64,000 nucleotides of DNA from Actinoplanes missouriensis 431. GTDB lineage: Bacteria > Actinomycetota > Actinomycetes > Mycobacteriales > Micromonosporaceae. Numbering within the stretch: the stretch's first letter is position 1; every line of letters begins with the position of its first letter. The notes below the pieces were generated by a model. The model worked only from the letters and a program-made list of their open reading frames with translations. It was not told the DNA's origin and ran no database searches. Of this stretch, positions 62,299 through 64,000 are shown in pieces. Where the stretch lies: NCBI RefSeq assembly GCF_000284295.1, contig NC_017093.1, positions 2,542,001-2,606,000 of the forward strand, given 5' to 3'. A program made the position numbers and the translations under genes.

Positions 62299-63329
62299 GG
62301 ATAGGCGCGCGTCTCGGCCGCCTTCACCGCCACCCAGATCTCCATGCCGGGCTCCAGGCGCAGCTGGGCCGCGGCCGCCGGCGTGATGTCGGCGGCCACC
62401 GTGATCGGCCCGTCCAGCACCACGCGCAGGTTGTCGCCGTGCCGCTGGATGTCGGCGAGCACGGCCGGCCAGGTGTTGCGCGGGCTGCCGCCGGGCTGCG
62501 CCGGGTGCAGCGCGACCGCGGCCGGCGGGAACGCCACGAACGCGTCACCGTGCACGGTGTCCGTGGTGGCGAGCGCGAACCCGTCGACGAGCGTGACCGT
62601 GTGCCCGTCGCCGCGGCCCTGGTAGAGGTTGAGCCCGACGAGCCGGGCCACGTAATCGGTACGCGGCCGGGCGGTGATCGTCGCGGCGTCGCCCTCCTGC
62701 ACCACCCGGCCCTGCTCGACCACCACGAGCCGGTCGGCCAGCACCAGCGCGTCCAGCGGATCGTGGGTGACGAGTAGCGTAGCGCCCGGATGCGCGGCCA
62801 GGTGCCGCCGCAGCTCACCGCGGGTCTCCAACCGGGTACGGGCGTCCAGCGCGGCGAGCGGCTCGTCGAGCAGGAGCAGCACCGGGTCGACAGCGAGCGC
62901 CCGGGCCAGCGCCACCCGCTGCGCCTGCCCGCCGGAGAGCTGGCGCGGCTTGCGCCGGCCGAACGAGGCCAGCCCGACCCGGTCCAGCCAGCGGTCGGCG
63001 ATCTCGTGGGCGGCCCGCTTGTCGACGCCGCGCCTACGCGGGCCGAACGCCACGTTGTCCCGGGCGCTGAGGTGCGGGAACAGCAGATAGTCCTGGAACA
63101 CCACCCCGATCGGCCGGTCCTCCGGCGCGGCATCGCTCAGGTCCTGGCCGGCCAGGCGTACGTGCCCGCCGCTCAACGGGGTGAGCCCGGCGAGGGCGCG
63201 CAGCGCGGTGGTCTTCCCGGCGCCGTTCGGCCCGAGCAGCGCGACGGTCTCGCCGGGCGCGATGGTGAGCGCGATGTCCAGGCGGAACGTGCCGCGTTCC
63301 GCGACGAGCCGCGCGTCGAGAAGGCTCAT
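62289..63329 (-). CDS. modC: Molybdate-type ABC transporter ATPase
   Basis: A 346-residue ATPase. Walker A is GPNGAGKTT (about residue 34), signature LSGGQAQRVALA, Walker B LLLLDEPLAALDA and H-loop VTHDPLDAL. The C-terminal part (about 230-346) is a TOBE-like domain that in ModC/WtpC proteins binds the oxyanion for feedback control. The start overlaps the modB stop as ATGA. Whether molybdate, tungstate or sulfate is carried is not decided by sequence alone; ModBC is the best fit. Confidence 0.85.
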   Translation of the reverse strand: MSLLDARLVAERGTFRLDIALTIAPGETVALLGPNGAGKTTALRALAGLTPLSGGHVRLAGQDLSDAAPEDRPIGVVFQDYLLFPHLSARDNVAFGPRRRGVDKRAAHEIADRWLDRVGLASFGRRKPRQLSGGQAQRVALARALAVDPVLLLLDEPLAALDARTRLETRGELRRHLAAHPGATLLVTHDPLDALVLADRLVVVEQGRVVQEGDAATITARPRTDYVARLVGLNLYQGRGDGHTVTLVDGFALATTDTVHGDAFVAFPPAAVALHPAQPGGSPRNTWPAVLADIQRHGDNLRVVLDGPITVAADITPAAAAQLRLEPGMEIWVAVKAAETRAYPAD

Positions 63330-64000
63330 GCCGAGGTCAGCCAGCGGTCGCGCAGCGTGGCGAGGATGGTCACCGACACGATCAGCAGGATCAGGCTGAG
63401 CACCACGGCTCCTTCCAGGTCACCGCTCTCCATGGTCTGGTAGACGGCGAGCGGCATGGTCTGGGTGATCCCCGGATAGTTTCCGGCGAACGTGATGGTG
63501 GCGCCGAACTCCCCGAGCGCCCGCGCCCAGCAGAGCACCGCCCCGGCCGCGATGCCCGGGGCGACCAGCGGCAGCGTGACGTGCGTGAACCGGGTCCAGG
63601 GCGCGGCGCCGAGGGTGGCGGCGGCCTCTTCGTACCGGGTGTCGGCGCCGCGCAGCGCGCCCTCCACCGAGATCACCAGGAACGGCAGCGCCACGAACGC
63701 CTCGGCGATCACCACCCCGGCGGTGGTGAACGGCAGCGTGATCCCGAACGTCGAGTCCAGCCATTCGCCGATCAGCCCGCGCCGGCCGAGGGCGAGCAGC
63801 AGCGCGATGCCGCCGACCACCGGCGGCAGCACCAAAGGCACCGTGACCAGCGCGCGCACCACCCGGCGTCCGGGGAACTCGACGCGGGCCAGCAGCCACG
63901 CGAGCGGCACGCCGAGCAGCAGGCAGACCCCGGTGGCGATGGTCGCGGTCACCAGCGACAGGCGCAGGGCGGTCATCACCTCCGGCTCTGCGAGCCGATC
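63326..64000 (-). CDS. modB: Molybdate-type ABC transporter permease (partial)
   Basis: The reading frame runs off the right edge of the window, so the N-terminus is incomplete; ATG 63979 is inside the family's first conserved stretch and the codons upstream of it stay open. About 220 residues are visible with five helices, LTALRLSLVTATIATG-like start region, PLVLPPVVGGIALLLALG and the EAA motif EEAAATLGAAPWTRFTHVTLP (given in part as EEAAATLGA). It forms the channel with the ModC-type ATPase encoded next. A binding protein (modA) should lie outside the window. Confidence 0.85.
   Translation of the reverse strand, partial: DRLAEPEVMTALRLSLVTATIATGVCLLLGVPLAWLLARVEFPGRRVVRALVTVPLVLPPVVGGIALLLALGRRGLIGEWLDSTFGITLPFTTAGVVIAEAFVALPFLVISVEGALRGADTRYEEAAATLGAAPWTRFTHVTLPLVAPGIAAGAVLCWARALGEFGATITFAGNYPGITQTMPLAVYQTMESGDLEGAVVLSLILLIVSVTILATLRDRWLTSA

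Overview
The window is a high-GC chromosomal segment (frequent GTG starts, gene-to-gene start/stop overlaps, several start codons 6-8 bases after a TANNNT hexamer) from a filamentous actinomycete. The mix of a dTDP-rhamnose cluster, LAL-type LuxR regulators, SpoIIE-type phosphatase, ECF sigma factor, Tat lipoproteins and sortase-type surface protein fits Micromonosporaceae, most likely an Actinoplanes-like organism. The genus is inferred from protein style, not from a marker gene. I see no rRNA, tRNA, CRISPR array, transposase or prophage.

Layout. 0.1-2.0 kb: small ORF, ECF sigma factor and membrane partner, translationally coupled. 2.0-6.3 kb: aldo/keto reductase, then rfbD-rfbB diverging from rfbA-rfbC (dTDP-L-rhamnose). 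6.5-8.8 kb: a chimeric gene joining the N-terminal half of a polyprenyl glycosylphosphotransferase to a CotH-like lipoprotein. 8.8-10.6 kb: orphan polyamine-type binding protein and a STAS protein without the usual serine. 10.9-14.4 kb: three overlapping genes for a cell-surface assembly (solute-binding-like membrane protein, solute-binding/VWA lipoprotein, membrane protein), followed by a DinB-like remnant. 14.7-18.9 kb: monooxygenase/TetR and MFS/LacI divergent pairs with visible operators. 19.0-23.0 kb: DUF6807-like protein and a complete ECF transporter (fused A1A2, T, S) behind an iron-box-like palindrome. 23.0-30.2 kb: unknown protein, a ClpC-type ATPase lacking the middle domain, unknown protein, and an HTH/NB-ARC/TPR regulator.

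30.2-40.3 kb is the best-defined pathway: a FadR-type regulator divergent from a single operon encoding an oligopeptide-family ABC importer (binding lipoprotein, permease, permease-ATPase fusion, ATPase), a DapA/NanA-family lyase, a ROK kinase, NanE epimerase and an esterase. Together this reads as import and catabolism of sialic acid to GlcNAc-6-P. 40.3-50.7 kb: HAD phosphatase, MscS channel, two alpha/beta hydrolases, two tandem LAL regulators and a SpoIIE phosphatase. 50.8-53.8 kb: large sortase-type surface protein and a small toxin-antitoxin-like pair. 53.9-57.5 kb: FAH hydrolase, IclR regulator, esterase and cupin, plausibly an aromatic or flavonoid catabolic group. 58.0-64.0 kb: acyl-CoA dehydrogenase, TetR/DoxX pair, YwiC-like and DUF3592-like membrane proteins, and molybdate-type modC with modB running off the right edge.

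The most notable items are the glycosyltransferase/CotH chimera, the ClpC variant without its regulatory M-domain, the uncharacterised VWA surface operon, and several clean operator palindromes, one of which spans the stop codon of its own TetR gene.
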